Source: Desulfosporosinus sp. UBA5188 (lineage in GTDB: Bacteria; Bacillota; Desulfitobacteriia; Desulfitobacteriales; Desulfitobacteriaceae). From it: 22,774 bases of DNA. The DNA is taken from positions 545 through 23,318 of the forward strand of contig DHWG01000056.1 in assembly GCA_002413075.1 (NCBI GenBank). The letters are read 5' to 3'. The position numbers and the translations under genes are program-made. How positions within the stretch are numbered: position 1 is the stretch's first letter; each line of letters begins with the position of its first letter. Below are positions 1 through 8,090 of this stretch, piece after piece. The notes beneath the pieces were generated by a model. It searched no databases and was not told the DNA's origin. It saw nothing but the letters and a program-made list of their open reading frames with translations.

Positions 1-620
1 TCTTCTCGAATAAAGGCTTCAATCAGTAATCCAACATGAGAAATATTAAAGACCGCATCTTTTCGGGAGACGTGGGAGGGCAAAATTCCTCGAGCTTTTT
101 CTGTGTTAAGCAGGGTGTCAGGAATCACCACGACCGCTTTTAAGTTGGGTGATTGGGCCAGGACACGTGGTATAATACCTTTTTTTGTGGGTACGGAAAG
201 GGTGACGCCGCCGTATAAAGCCGGTGTGACATTGTCAGGGTGACCTTCTAAGGCGTTGGCTACTTGGAGCAAATCAACTTTGGAATAGGGCGATCCTGCA
301 AGTATATTGGCTGCCACTAGACCTCCCACGATGGCAGCAGAACTGCTTCCCAAACCCCGAGCCGGGGGAATATGATTTTCAAACGTCAAGGCGACGGAGG
401 GAATAGGGTAATCCAGCAGTCCCCAGAGGTGGCACATTGTTTGCCATACGAGGTTGCTTTCATCGGCAGGAATACCGTCACGGTATGAACCGTCCAAAGT
501 AATTCGAAACGGCCGATTGGGCTCAATGGTTATCGTGTTGTGTAGTTGAAGTGCTAGTCCTAGGCAGTCAAATCCTGGGCCAAGATTTGCAGAGGTGGCC
601 GGAATCTTAATGCGTATCAT
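1..620 (-). CDS. thrB: Homoserine kinase, C-terminal part outside the window
   Basis: Phosphorylates L-homoserine to O-phosphohomoserine with ATP, the step before threonine synthase; cytoplasmic, GHMP kinase family. The visible 206 residues begin MIRIKIPATSANLGPGFD, the usual family start, and carry the GHMP ATP-binding motif PxxRGLGSSSAA near residues 85-96, followed by ALEGHPDN. The family is about 300 residues, so roughly a third lies beyond the left edge. I chose the ATG at 618-620 because the homology starts exactly there; it lies inside the end of hom, giving a 14-base overlap and probable translational coupling. It shares the hom promoter. Nothing is broken in the visible part. The identification comes from recognised motifs and from pairing with hom. 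Confidence 0.95.
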   Translation of the reverse strand, partial: MIRIKIPATSANLGPGFDCLGLALQLHNTITIEPNRPFRITLDGSYRDGIPADESNLVWQTMCHLWGLLDYPIPSVALTFENHIPPARGLGSSSAAIVGGLVAANILAGSPYSKVDLLQVANALEGHPDNVTPALYGGVTLSVPTKKGIIPRVLAQSPNLKAVVVIPDTLLNTEKARGILPSHVSRKDAVFNISHVGLLIEAFIRE

Positions 621-1911
621 TATTTTCATCCTGTCCACGTTCAAAACGAATGACATTATCAATATTCAGGACCTTGCTATATGCTTTGACCGAAGTCAGA
701 GCATCTTGAAGGGCGCCCTCACGACAGGGATGAGTCACGAGGACAATCTCTGCTTGGTGTTGACCGCGTGGCTTTTGAATGATTGAAGCGAAGCTGATAT
801 TTGCTTCCGCAAAGAGTAAAGCTAGAGTCGCAAGGACACGAGGCTCGTCTTTGACAAGGAGGCGGACATAGAACGCCGTATAGAAATCTGCGACCGCTTT
901 GAGAGGTAGGGTAAGGTAACAGGTGCAATTAATGGAAGAGACTGAGTTCGAATGAATATTACGAACGATCCTCATAACATCACTAACAATCGCACTGCCC
1001 GTGGGAAGAGAACCAGCCCCTCTGCCATAAAACATGGTTTCACCGACGACATCGCCCATCACATAGATTGCATTGTAAACACCGCTCACAGAGGCTAAGG
1101 GATGGGTAAGCGGTAAGAACGCAGGATGGACGCGAACTTCGATTGATTCCTCTCGATGTTTAGCAATGGCTAATAGTTTAATCGTACAGCCAAGCTCAGC
1201 GGCGTAGGCTAGATCCTCACGAGTTATTCTGGAAATGCCTTCTACAAAGACGTCTTTGAGGGCTACGCGAGTATTAAAGGCGATGGAAGACAAAATGGCC
1301 AGTTTGCGCGCAGCATCTAGGCCGTCGACATCAGCAGAGGGATCGGATTCGGCATACCCTAAGCGTTGTGCTTCAGCAAGGACTTCAGAATACTCTCGGC
1401 CCTGCTCAGCCATGGCCGTAAGAATGTAGTTGGTCGTTCCATTAATGATACCTAGAACGTCGGTAATTCGGTTGGCGGCTAAGGACTCTTTCAAAGCAGC
1501 GATGATCGGAATTCCAGCGCCGACGCTCGCTTCGAAGTAGAGGTCCTTGCCCGCCTCATTGGCGGCATCAAGAAGTTCATGGCCATGTAGGGCTATTAAG
1601 TCTTTATTGGCGGTCACAACATGTTTACCATGTTTTAAAGCTTCCAAAATGAATGTGCGAGCGGGTTCGATTCCCCCCATCACTTCGACTATAATATCGA
1701 TCTCAGGATCTTGGAGAATTTCTGAGGGTTCATCTGTAAGTAGAAAGTCTCCGTTTACTTCACGTTCTTTATGAAGATCCCGGGCGAGAATTGCTTTAAT
1801 GTGAATTTCACAGTGGGTTCGTGTTTGGATATCTTCAGCATTTTGCTGTAATATTCGCACAACGCCAGTGCCCACCGTTCCCAAGCCTAATATTCCAATT
1901 TGGATTGTCAA
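607..1911 (-). CDS. hom: Homoserine dehydrogenase with C-terminal ACT domain
   Basis: Reduces L-aspartate-4-semialdehyde to homoserine with NAD(P)H, the branch point to threonine and methionine; cytoplasmic. The 434 residues are the normal length of the Gram-positive form. A Rossmann glycine motif GLGTVG lies at residues 9-14, the catalytic domain contains NGTTNYIL and the stretch GYAESDPSADVDG, and a C-terminal ACT domain (about 355-430, DEPRVLATLALLFAEANIS) implies feedback control, in this family by threonine. The start is TTG at 1909-1911: an in-frame stop (TGA at 1918-1920) lies just upstream and AGGAG sits about 10 bases before it. It is first gene of hom-thrB and is transcribed divergently from the ilv-leu operon. 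It is not fused to aspartate kinase. Confidence 0.96.
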   Translation of the reverse strand: MTIQIGILGLGTVGTGVVRILQQNAEDIQTRTHCEIHIKAILARDLHKEREVNGDFLLTDEPSEILQDPEIDIIVEVMGGIEPARTFILEALKHGKHVVTANKDLIALHGHELLDAANEAGKDLYFEASVGAGIPIIAALKESLAANRITDVLGIINGTTNYILTAMAEQGREYSEVLAEAQRLGYAESDPSADVDGLDAARKLAILSSIAFNTRVALKDVFVEGISRITREDLAYAAELGCTIKLLAIAKHREESIEVRVHPAFLPLTHPLASVSGVYNAIYVMGDVVGETMFYGRGAGSLPTGSAIVSDVMRIVRNIHSNSVSSINCTCYLTLPLKAVADFYTAFYVRLLVKDEPRVLATLALLFAEANISFASIIQKPRGQHQAEIVLVTHPCREGALQDALTSVKAYSKVLNIDNVIRFERGQDENNDTH

Positions 1912-1958
1912 AGTAAGTCAACTCCTCTTAAAAAAACAAATGTATTTATATAGTGGAC

Positions 1959-1988
1959 ATTATACCTCGCTCCAACAGGCTTTGACAA
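1959..1988 (-). promoter_or_regulatory. Probable sigma-A promoter of hom-thrB
   Basis: Read on the minus strand, TTGTCA (1988-1983) and a perfect TATAAT (1964-1959) are separated by 18 bases. Transcription would start near 1952, about 40 bases before the TTG start of hom. No leader structure is evident in this short 5' region. Called from consensus match only. Confidence 0.7.
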
Positions 1989-2029
1989 GGGAATCTTTGT
2001 GTAATCTTTAACATACGTAGTAAAAAAGG

Positions 2030-2058
2030 TTGACAGTGGACGTTGAATTCTGTATCAT
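2030..2058 (+). promoter_or_regulatory. Probable sigma-A promoter of the ilv-leu operon
   Basis: A perfect TTGACA (2030-2035) and TATCAT (2053-2058) are separated by exactly 17 bases. The predicted start near 2065 lies about 30 bases before the riboswitch aptamer, as expected for a leader-controlled transcript. It is back to back with the hom promoter, with about 40 bases between the two -35 boxes. Confidence 0.8.
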
Positions 2059-2094
2059 ATACACAACGTTTGTAATATAAATGTAATATAACAG

Positions 2095-2230
2095 ATGAGG
2101 AAGTGTACCTAGGGTTTCGGCCTGAGCGGTACAGGATCCAGCATTGGATTTACACCGTGGGTATAAAAAACCCAAGCGGAAAGTTCCACGATATCAGGGG
2201 TCAGGGGACGACGCTTGGGCTCTTTATTTT
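2095..2230 (+). promoter_or_regulatory. ykkC-type riboswitch, probably the ppGpp class
   Basis: The leader carries the two conserved blocks of the ykkC fold. The first is CCTAGGGTTTCGG followed by CCTGAGCGG (about 2107-2130). The second is ACACCGTGGGTATAAAA followed by CCCAAGCGG (about 2152-2179). It precedes ilvE, and ykkC subtype 2a RNAs in front of branched-chain amino acid genes in Clostridia are known ppGpp sensors, while guanidine and PRPP variants go with exporters or purine genes. The segment CCCAAGCG (2171-2178) belongs to the aptamer but can instead pair with CGCTTGGG (2212-2219) of a terminator. This predicts an ON switch: ligand holds the aptamer, the terminator cannot form, and the operon is read. 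The class is sequence recognition; the ppGpp specificity is inferred from gene context. Confidence 0.85.
2171..2230 (+). terminator. Riboswitch-controlled intrinsic terminator before ilvE
   Basis: CCCAAGCG (2171-2178) pairs with CGCTTGGG (2212-2219), and inside it GTTCC (2183-2187) can pair with GGGAC. The hairpin is followed by CTCTTTATTTTA, an acceptable U-rich tract. Its 5' arm is shared with the ykkC aptamer, making the two structures mutually exclusive. Confidence 0.8.
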
Positions 2231-2252
2231 ATAAAAGAAAGGGGTGGATTAA

Positions 2253-3146
2253 ATGGGACTAGTTATTTACTGTAATGGAGCATTTGTGCAAGAGGAAGAG
2301 GCGAAGGTTTCGGTTTTCGATCATGGATTCTTATACGGAGATGGCATTTTCGAAGGAATCCGTGCCTATCATGGTCGCGTATTTAAATTAGATGAACATT
2401 TAAAACGCCTATATGAGTCAGCAAAGTCGATTCAACTGAACATCGGAATTTCCAAGGGTGATATGCAGGAAATCGTCTTTGAGACCTTACGCAGGAACGG
2501 CTTACATGACGCCTATATTCGATTGGTGGTTTCTCGCGGTAAAGGGGATCTAGGCCTTGATCCGACGAAGTGCCCAGTTGCTGCTATATTTTGTATAGCG
2601 GATCAAATAAAGATCTTTGAGCCCAAAATGTATGAGCAGGGTTTGGCAGTCGTAACGGTTGCCATCCGCAGGAATAATCATGATTCCTTGAACCCTAGGA
2701 TTAAATCCCTCAACTATCTTAATAATATTCTAGCCAAAATTGAAGCCAATCAAGCCGGTGTTGTCGAAGGCGTTATGCTGAATCAAGATGGTTATGTCAC
2801 TGAAGGAACGTCCGATAATATTTTTATCTTTCGAGATGGCGTTTTAATAACCCCTCCTCTTTCGGCAGGATTACTTGAAGGCATTACCCGCGAAGCGGTA
2901 CTCCAGCTGGCCGGTCCCTTGGGGATTGTCGTAAGAGAAGAGCTGTTTACACGGCACGACCTTTATACGGCAGAGGAATGTTTTCTCTCGGGTACCGCAG
3001 CAGAATTAATCCCAGTGACTAAAGTTGATGGACGCGAAATCGGAGATGGCGTTCCCGGAGACGTCTATAAACAACTACTCGTTGCTTTTCGGGCCCTTAC
3101 CCTAGTCAATGGCCCGGAAATTAGCAGAAAGGCTACGGCCAGATGA
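2253..3146 (+). CDS. ilvE: Branched-chain amino acid aminotransferase (class IV, PLP)
   Basis: Transfers the amino group from glutamate to the 2-oxo acids of leucine, isoleucine and valine (and the reverse), the last step of all three routes; cytoplasmic, PLP-dependent fold type IV. The N-terminus shows YCNGAFV and VFDHGFLYGDGIFEGIRAY; the PLP lysine is K151 in RIKSLNYLNN, and EGTSDNIF (residues 184-191) is the cofactor-binding signature. At 297 residues it has normal length. A D-amino acid aminotransferase of the same fold is the main alternative, but position at the head of the ilv-leu operon and the SLNYLNN motif favour ilvE. ATG follows AAAGGGGTGG at good distance. It is the first gene behind the riboswitch and 17 bases separate it from ilvB. 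Confidence 0.93.
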   Translation: MGLVIYCNGAFVQEEEAKVSVFDHGFLYGDGIFEGIRAYHGRVFKLDEHLKRLYESAKSIQLNIGISKGDMQEIVFETLRRNGLHDAYIRLVVSRGKGDLGLDPTKCPVAAIFCIADQIKIFEPKMYEQGLAVVTVAIRRNNHDSLNPRIKSLNYLNNILAKIEANQAGVVEGVMLNQDGYVTEGTSDNIFIFRDGVLITPPLSAGLLEGITREAVLQLAGPLGIVVREELFTRHDLYTAEECFLSGTAAELIPVTKVDGREIGDGVPGDVYKQLLVAFRALTLVNGPEISRKATAR

Positions 3147-3163
3147 GTTAGGAGGGGAAATGA

Positions 3164-4852
3164 GTGAGTAAAGAAAAAACAGGCTTAACAGGGGCTGGCA
3201 TCTTATTAAAGGCCTTGCAGCAAGAAGGTGTTGACGTTCTCTTCGGTTATCCAGGTGGGGTATTACTTCCAATGTATGATGCCCTTCTGGATAGTCCCAT
3301 TCGACATGTGTTAACACGTCATGAACAAGGGGCAGTGTTTGCTGCCGATGGTTATGCCCGAGTCAGTGGAAAAGTTGGGGTTTGTTTAGCAACTTCTGGT
3401 CCTGGGGCGACGAATGTTGTGACGGGGGTAGCCAATGCCTATTTAGACTCTATCCCCTTAGTCGTTATGACGGGGCAAGTTTCTACGAGCTCGCTCGGTA
3501 CTGACTCTTTTCAAGAGGTGGATATTATCGGAATCACGTTACCCATCACCAAACACTCTTATTTGGTTAAGGATCCTAGGGAGCTGCCGAGAATTATTAA
3601 AGAGGCTTTTTATATTGCTCGCACAGGCAGACCGGGACCTGTCCTTATCGATCTGCCGAGGGATGTTTTAGCCCAGGTCAATGTCGAACCCTTTCCTTCA
3701 GACATGAAATTGAAGGGGTACAAAGTGTTTGGGCGTGGAAACAACGGTAAGATCGAAGAAGTGGTGAAAGCCCTCTCAGAATCTAGAAAGCCTGTACTTT
3801 ATGCCGGCGGCGGTGTGGTTACGGCCGGCGCTGAAGGCGTTGTAAGGCAGTTAACAGAAATAGCCAATTTGCCGGTCGTTACGACTTTGATGGGGATTGG
3901 GAGCCTACCTTTCGGACATCCTAATCTATTAGGTATGGTTGGAATGCACGGTACAGTTACGGCGAACTATGCCGTTGATGATTGTGATTTGCTCATTGCG
4001 GTGGGGGTGCGCTTTGATGACCGTGTGACCAGCGGTTTGGGCCATCGTTTTGCGACCAAAGCAAAAGTGATTCATATCGATATCGATCCCGTGGAAATTA
4101 GTAAAGTGGTAAAAACCCATATCCAGATTGTTGGGGATGCTCGCTTGGTTTTGGAAGAAATGTTGGACGTTTTACCAGGGTTCACAGTGCCTCTCGTAGC
4201 AGACTGGTGGAAGCAATTACGAGTATGGAAAAATGATCATTCTTTAAGCTATGACTTGGACAGATTGACGCCCCAAATGGTGATTGAAGGTGTGGGGAAG
4301 TTTGCCGATGAGAATACAATCATCACCACTGATGTCGGACAACATCAAATGTGGGTTGCTCAGTGTTATCCAACTGTGAATCCTCGCAATTATGCCACCA
4401 GTTGTGGACTCGGGGCAATGGGTTATGGACTTCCTGCCGCTGTGGGGGCCCAAATTGCCCGCCCGGACGCGTTGGTCATACTAATCACGGGCGACGGTTC
4501 CTTACAGATGACAATGCAGGAGTTAGCAACCATGGCGCAGAATAAACTCCCCATTAAGATTATTCTACTGAACAATGGTGTCCTTGGCATGGTTCGTCAA
4601 TTGCAGAAAACTTTTTGTGAGGGGCGGTATAATCAAATACAGCTCGACGGAAATCCGAATTTTGTCAAAATAGCGGAGGCCTACGGAATACTTGGAATCC
4701 AGGTCGACTCGGTCGAGCAGGTCCAAAGCGCTCTAGCGGCAGCGATCAAACATCCCGGACCGGTGCTGGTGGATTTTACAATTTCACCGGACGAGGCGGT
4801 TCTGCCCTTCGTTCCGCCAGGTAATGAAATTACGGATATGATAGTGAGGTAA
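3164..4852 (+). CDS. ilvB: Acetolactate synthase, large (catalytic) subunit
   Basis: Condenses two pyruvates to 2-acetolactate (valine/leucine) or pyruvate with 2-oxobutyrate (isoleucine); ThDP-, FAD- and Mg-dependent, cytoplasmic, acting with the regulatory subunit encoded next door. The 562 residues are typical. The N-terminal ThDP pyrimidine domain contains the catalytic E54 in RHEQGA and the ATSGPGATN motif; the C-terminal domain contains the ThDP/Mg motif starting GDGS at 443-446 and ending LNN at 469-471. The presence of the adjacent ilvN and anabolic genes argues against a catabolic AlsS or a glyoxylate carboligase. Start is GTG at 3164, six bases after GGAGGGG. Four bases separate it from ilvN. 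Confidence 0.96.
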   Translation: MSKEKTGLTGAGILLKALQQEGVDVLFGYPGGVLLPMYDALLDSPIRHVLTRHEQGAVFAADGYARVSGKVGVCLATSGPGATNVVTGVANAYLDSIPLVVMTGQVSTSSLGTDSFQEVDIIGITLPITKHSYLVKDPRELPRIIKEAFYIARTGRPGPVLIDLPRDVLAQVNVEPFPSDMKLKGYKVFGRGNNGKIEEVVKALSESRKPVLYAGGGVVTAGAEGVVRQLTEIANLPVVTTLMGIGSLPFGHPNLLGMVGMHGTVTANYAVDDCDLLIAVGVRFDDRVTSGLGHRFATKAKVIHIDIDPVEISKVVKTHIQIVGDARLVLEEMLDVLPGFTVPLVADWWKQLRVWKNDHSLSYDLDRLTPQMVIEGVGKFADENTIITTDVGQHQMWVAQCYPTVNPRNYATSCGLGAMGYGLPAAVGAQIARPDALVILITGDGSLQMTMQELATMAQNKLPIKIILLNNGVLGMVRQLQKTFCEGRYNQIQLDGNPNFVKIAEAYGILGIQVDSVEQVQSALAAAIKHPGPVLVDFTISPDEAVLPFVPPGNEITDMIVR

Positions 4853-4856
4853 TAAC

Positions 4857-5336
4857 ATGTTGCATACACTAGCAGTCCTAGTAGAGAACCATCCAGGCGT
4901 TTTAATCAGGGTCGCTGGATTGTTTGCTCGCAGGGGATATAACATTGACAGCCTTACCGTGTGTATGACGGAAGATCCTGATGTTTCCAGGATGACGATT
5001 GTCGTTAACGGGGATGAACAAGTCATTGAGCAAGTCAGGAATCAACTCAGCAAACTGGTGATTGTGCACACCGTCACAGATTTGACCGCGCAAAGTGTTG
5101 TTGATCGAGAACTTGCGTTAGTCCGTGTCGAAGTGAGCGCCGAAACACGATCCGTGGTTCTTCAGACGGTCGATGTTTTTCGGGGACGGGTTGTGGATAT
5201 GGGTAGAAGTAATATTACCATTGAGTTAACGGGAGATATTGCGAAGATTGATGCATTTGTTCATGCAATTCGTCCTTATGGGTTATTAGAATTGGTGCGA
5301 ACTGGTAAGATTGCCATTTTGCGTTCTGAAGTGTAA
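4857..5336 (+). CDS. ilvN: Acetolactate synthase, small (regulatory) subunit
   Basis: Binds the large subunit, raises its activity and makes it sensitive to valine. The 159 residues match the short bacterial form (IlvN/IlvH). An N-terminal ACT domain is clear (LAVLVENHPGVLIRVAGLFA, then RRGYNIDSLTV, residues about 4-36) and the C-terminal half (VDRELALVRVEV onward) is the usual second domain. The ATG lies only four bases after the ilvB stop, with GAGGT as ribosome site inside the ilvB end, consistent with coupled synthesis of the two subunits. 81 bases follow before ilvC, containing a small hairpin (5370-5386) with no U-tract. Confidence 0.95.
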   Translation: MLHTLAVLVENHPGVLIRVAGLFARRGYNIDSLTVCMTEDPDVSRMTIVVNGDEQVIEQVRNQLSKLVIVHTVTDLTAQSVVDRELALVRVEVSAETRSVVLQTVDVFRGRVVDMGRSNITIELTGDIAKIDAFVHAIRPYGLLELVRTGKIAILRSEV

Positions 5337-5417
5337 GTAATTTGCATGACGTGTTATAGTATAAAACATAGCCTTAGTGAAAGGCTTATGGTTGAAATTG
5401 AAAGGAAGTAATAACAA

Positions 5418-6416
5418 ATGGCTAAAATGTATTACGATGTGGATGCAAATCTGGAGTTATTAAAAGGAAAAGTGATTGCGGTAATGGGATATGGTAGCCA
5501 AGGGCATTCACAGTCCCAAAACCTTAAAGATTCAGGACTGAACGTCATCATCGGACTTCGTCCGACAAGTGCACGTGTTAAGCGGGCACAAGAGGCAGGC
5601 TTTGAGGTTATGACGGTTTCAGAGGCAGCTGAGAAAGCGGATATTATTCAAATATTGCTGCCAGATGAGACGCAAGCTAAGATCTATCATGATGAAATTG
5701 AAAAGTATGTTACGACCGGAAAGACACTGGTCTTCTCTCACGGCTTTAATATTCACTATGGACAAATTGTTCCTCCCAAGGATGTTGATGTCATCATGAT
5801 TGCTCCTAAAAGCCCAGGACACCTGGTGCGTCGTACCTATACAGAAGGAGCAGGGGTACCGGCCTTAATTGCGGTCCATCAAGATGCCTCAGGGAAAGCT
5901 AAAGAATTAGCCTTGGCCTATGCTAAGGGGATCGGCTCAACTAAGGCTGGCGTTCTGGAAACGACTTTTGGAGAAGAAACAGAAACAGACTTGTTTGGCG
6001 AACAAGCCGTCCTTTGTGGAGGCGCTTCTGAACTGGTTAAAGCTGGCTTTGACACGTTAGTAGAAGCAGGATATCAGCCAGAAATTGCTTATTTCGAATG
6101 TTTACATGAACTTAAACTGATCGTTGATTTGATGTATGAAGGCGGCATAGGTTGGATGCGCTATTCTGTTTCTGATACGGCTCAGTATGGAGATATGACG
6201 ATTGGAAAACGTATTATTAATCAAGAGACAAGAAAAGAAATGAAAAAAGTTTTGGAAGAAATTCAAGATGGACGGTTTGCTAAAGCGTGGTTACTCGAAA
6301 GCCAAGCCAATCGACCCGCCTTTAATGCTATGACTCGCATCGAAGAAAATCATCCCATTGAAAAAGTTGGGGAAAAACTAAGAGGAATGATGAGTTGGCT
6401 TAAAAAACATGAGTAA
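5418..6416 (+). CDS. ilvC: Ketol-acid reductoisomerase, class I
   Basis: Isomerises and reduces 2-acetolactate or 2-aceto-2-hydroxybutyrate to the dihydroxy acid, with Mg and NAD(P)H; cytoplasmic. 332 residues is the short class I length. The Rossmann motif GYGSQG is at 24-29 and the cofactor-selecting loop LRPTSARVKR begins near residue 47. Metal ligands are visible in ETDLFGEQ and in YFECLHELKLIVDLMYEGG. APKSPGHLVRR is the usual substrate-side segment. ATG follows GAAAGGAAG. The next enzyme of the pathway, IlvD, is not encoded nearby, so the operon depends on a dihydroxy-acid dehydratase from another locus. Confidence 0.97.
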   Translation: MAKMYYDVDANLELLKGKVIAVMGYGSQGHSQSQNLKDSGLNVIIGLRPTSARVKRAQEAGFEVMTVSEAAEKADIIQILLPDETQAKIYHDEIEKYVTTGKTLVFSHGFNIHYGQIVPPKDVDVIMIAPKSPGHLVRRTYTEGAGVPALIAVHQDASGKAKELALAYAKGIGSTKAGVLETTFGEETETDLFGEQAVLCGGASELVKAGFDTLVEAGYQPEIAYFECLHELKLIVDLMYEGGIGWMRYSVSDTAQYGDMTIGKRIINQETRKEMKKVLEEIQDGRFAKAWLLESQANRPAFNAMTRIEENHPIEKVGEKLRGMMSWLKKHE

Positions 6417-6420
6417 AACT

Positions 6421-6525
6421 CGTACAGCTAAGGCTGTACGTCGAGACTTCGGTGGGGGAGTCTACCCTCATCGAATGAGAAGAGGAACCACCACTTATAG
6501 AAGTGGGACGCTTAGAATTGGATAA
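6421..6525 (+). other. Compact four-hairpin element between ilvC and leuA
   Basis: Four hairpins follow each other almost without gaps: CGTACAGC/GCTGTACG (6421-6440, perfect 8-base stem), AGACT/AGTCT (6444-6463), CTCAT/ATGAG (6467-6479) and CCACTT/AAGTGG (6491-6506). A tail GACGCTTAGAATTGG comes next, and the leuA ribosome site lies just after it. The segment is also open in one frame from at least 6421 to TAA at 6523-6525, with an Arg-rich 34-codon translation. The layout resembles, from memory, the 3' end of IS200/IS605 elements, where the TnpB C-terminus overlaps a guide (omega) RNA. It could instead be a leader RNA of leuA. There is no U-tract, so it is not an intrinsic terminator. The identity is inference. 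Confidence 0.45.
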
Positions 6526-6539
6526 ATGGAGGTGGGCGA

Positions 6540-8072
6540 ATGCGTAGGATCGATATCTTTGATACGACTTTGAGAGATGGCGAACAATCGCCTGGAGTTG
6601 CACTTAACTCAGATGAGAAATTGCAAATTGCTCGTCAACTAGCCAAGCTGGGCGTTAACGTTCTCGAAGCAGGATTTCCTATTGCCTCCCCGGGCGATTT
6701 CGAGGGAGTTCGCCGGATTGCGCAGGAGGTAAGAAGTGTGAGCGTAGCAGCCCTAGCGCGAGCGAACGTCAAAGATATTGAGCGTGCCTGGGAAGCACTC
6801 TCAGGTGGCGAGTTTCCGCGTATTCATACCTTTATTGCGACATCACCCATTCATATGCTTTATAAACTGCAAAAGTCACCGCAGGAGGTTTTGGAGCAAG
6901 CGATCCAGGCCGTCAAGTTAGCCAAATCAAAAGTGGATAATGTGGAATTCAGTGCTGAAGATGCCTCGCGAAGTGATGTGGATTTTTTAGCTCAAGTTTT
7001 CACAGGGGTTATTAAAGTGGGGGCTACGGTCATTAACATCCCAGATACTGTAGGTTATGCGACCCCGGAAGAGTATGCGGCCTTTCTACGAGCGGTGATG
7101 GAGCGTACGAGCGGAATTGAGAAAGTCAAAGTTAGTGTCCACTGCCACAATGATTTGGGCCTTGCGGTGGCTAATTCCCTTGCCGCAGTCGGCGTTGGGG
7201 TGCATCAACTAGAGTGCACCATCAATGGAATTGGAGAACGAGCAGGAAATGCAGCGTTAGAGGAACTTGTGATGGCGCTGCACACTCGTAGGGATAAATT
7301 TTGTGTTGATACAAGTATTGTGAAGACGGAGCTGGCGAAGACAAGTCGATTAGTCAGCCGTTTAACAGGCATGGTGATTCAGCATAACAAGGCCATTGTG
7401 GGTAAAAATGCTTTTGCCCATGAATCCGGTATTCACCAAGATGGTATTCTTAAGGAACGATCAACTTATGAAATTATGACACCCAGCGATATCGGCGTCG
7501 AAGCGGAAACAATTGTCTTAGGAAAACACTCTGGGAGACATGCGGTTCATCAACGTTTCACGGATCTGGGACTCGAGTTAGAAGAAAGTCAATTTGAAGA
7601 GGTGTTTTCTCGCTTTAAAATATTGGCGGATCGTAAACACGAAGTAACGACGGCCGATTTGTTTTCCTTAGTGGATTTGAAAGCGGAAAAAGAGGATCAG
7701 ATTGTCCTAGATTCTTTGCAGGTCTCGAGTGGAACGAATATTACCCCCACAGCAACCGTTAGGCTTATGGTGAATGGACAACGTTTAGAAGATGCGACGT
7801 GTGGCGATGGCCCAGTTGATGCTGCCTTTAAAGCGATTGATAAAGTCCTCGGAACTAAGGGCAAGCTGATTCACTATTCCTTGCAGGCCATTGATGGTGG
7901 AGAAGATGCTCAAGGAGAAGTTACGGTGACCGTTAAATTTGGAGAAAATCTGGTGGGCGGTCGTGGAGTCAGCACGGATATTATCGAAGCAAGCGTGTTA
8001 GGCTATCTTGAGGCCGTGAACAGAGCGTGCGGACGAGGCTGGATTAAGATACAAGAGAAAAATGTGAGCTAG
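6540..8072 (+). CDS. leuA: 2-isopropylmalate synthase
   Basis: Condenses acetyl-CoA with 2-oxoisovalerate to 2-isopropylmalate, the committed step to leucine; cytoplasmic, divalent metal enzyme. The 510 residues match the bacterial LeuA form. The HMGL-type TIM barrel begins IFDTTLRDGEQSPG (metal Asp at 13) and carries the metal ligands H201 and H203 in VHCHNDLG, followed by GIGERAGNAALEELVMAL. AFAHESGIHQDG marks the linker, and the C-terminal LeuA dimer domain (about 380-505) is where leucine feedback acts. Citramalate or homocitrate synthase are alternatives of the family, but the leuCDB neighbours decide. ATG is preceded by TGGAGGTGGG. 18 bases separate it from leuC. Confidence 0.95.
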   Translation: MRRIDIFDTTLRDGEQSPGVALNSDEKLQIARQLAKLGVNVLEAGFPIASPGDFEGVRRIAQEVRSVSVAALARANVKDIERAWEALSGGEFPRIHTFIATSPIHMLYKLQKSPQEVLEQAIQAVKLAKSKVDNVEFSAEDASRSDVDFLAQVFTGVIKVGATVINIPDTVGYATPEEYAAFLRAVMERTSGIEKVKVSVHCHNDLGLAVANSLAAVGVGVHQLECTINGIGERAGNAALEELVMALHTRRDKFCVDTSIVKTELAKTSRLVSRLTGMVIQHNKAIVGKNAFAHESGIHQDGILKERSTYEIMTPSDIGVEAETIVLGKHSGRHAVHQRFTDLGLELEESQFEEVFSRFKILADRKHEVTTADLFSLVDLKAEKEDQIVLDSLQVSSGTNITPTATVRLMVNGQRLEDATCGDGPVDAAFKAIDKVLGTKGKLIHYSLQAIDGGEDAQGEVTVTVKFGENLVGGRGVSTDIIEASVLGYLEAVNRACGRGWIKIQEKNVS

Positions 8073-8090
8073 AGGGAGGGAGTAAAAGCA

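Noticed and set aside
5370..5386. Small hairpin AGCCTT/AAGGCT between ilvN and ilvC
   Set aside because: Only six base pairs and no U-tract; too weak to call a terminator or attenuator.
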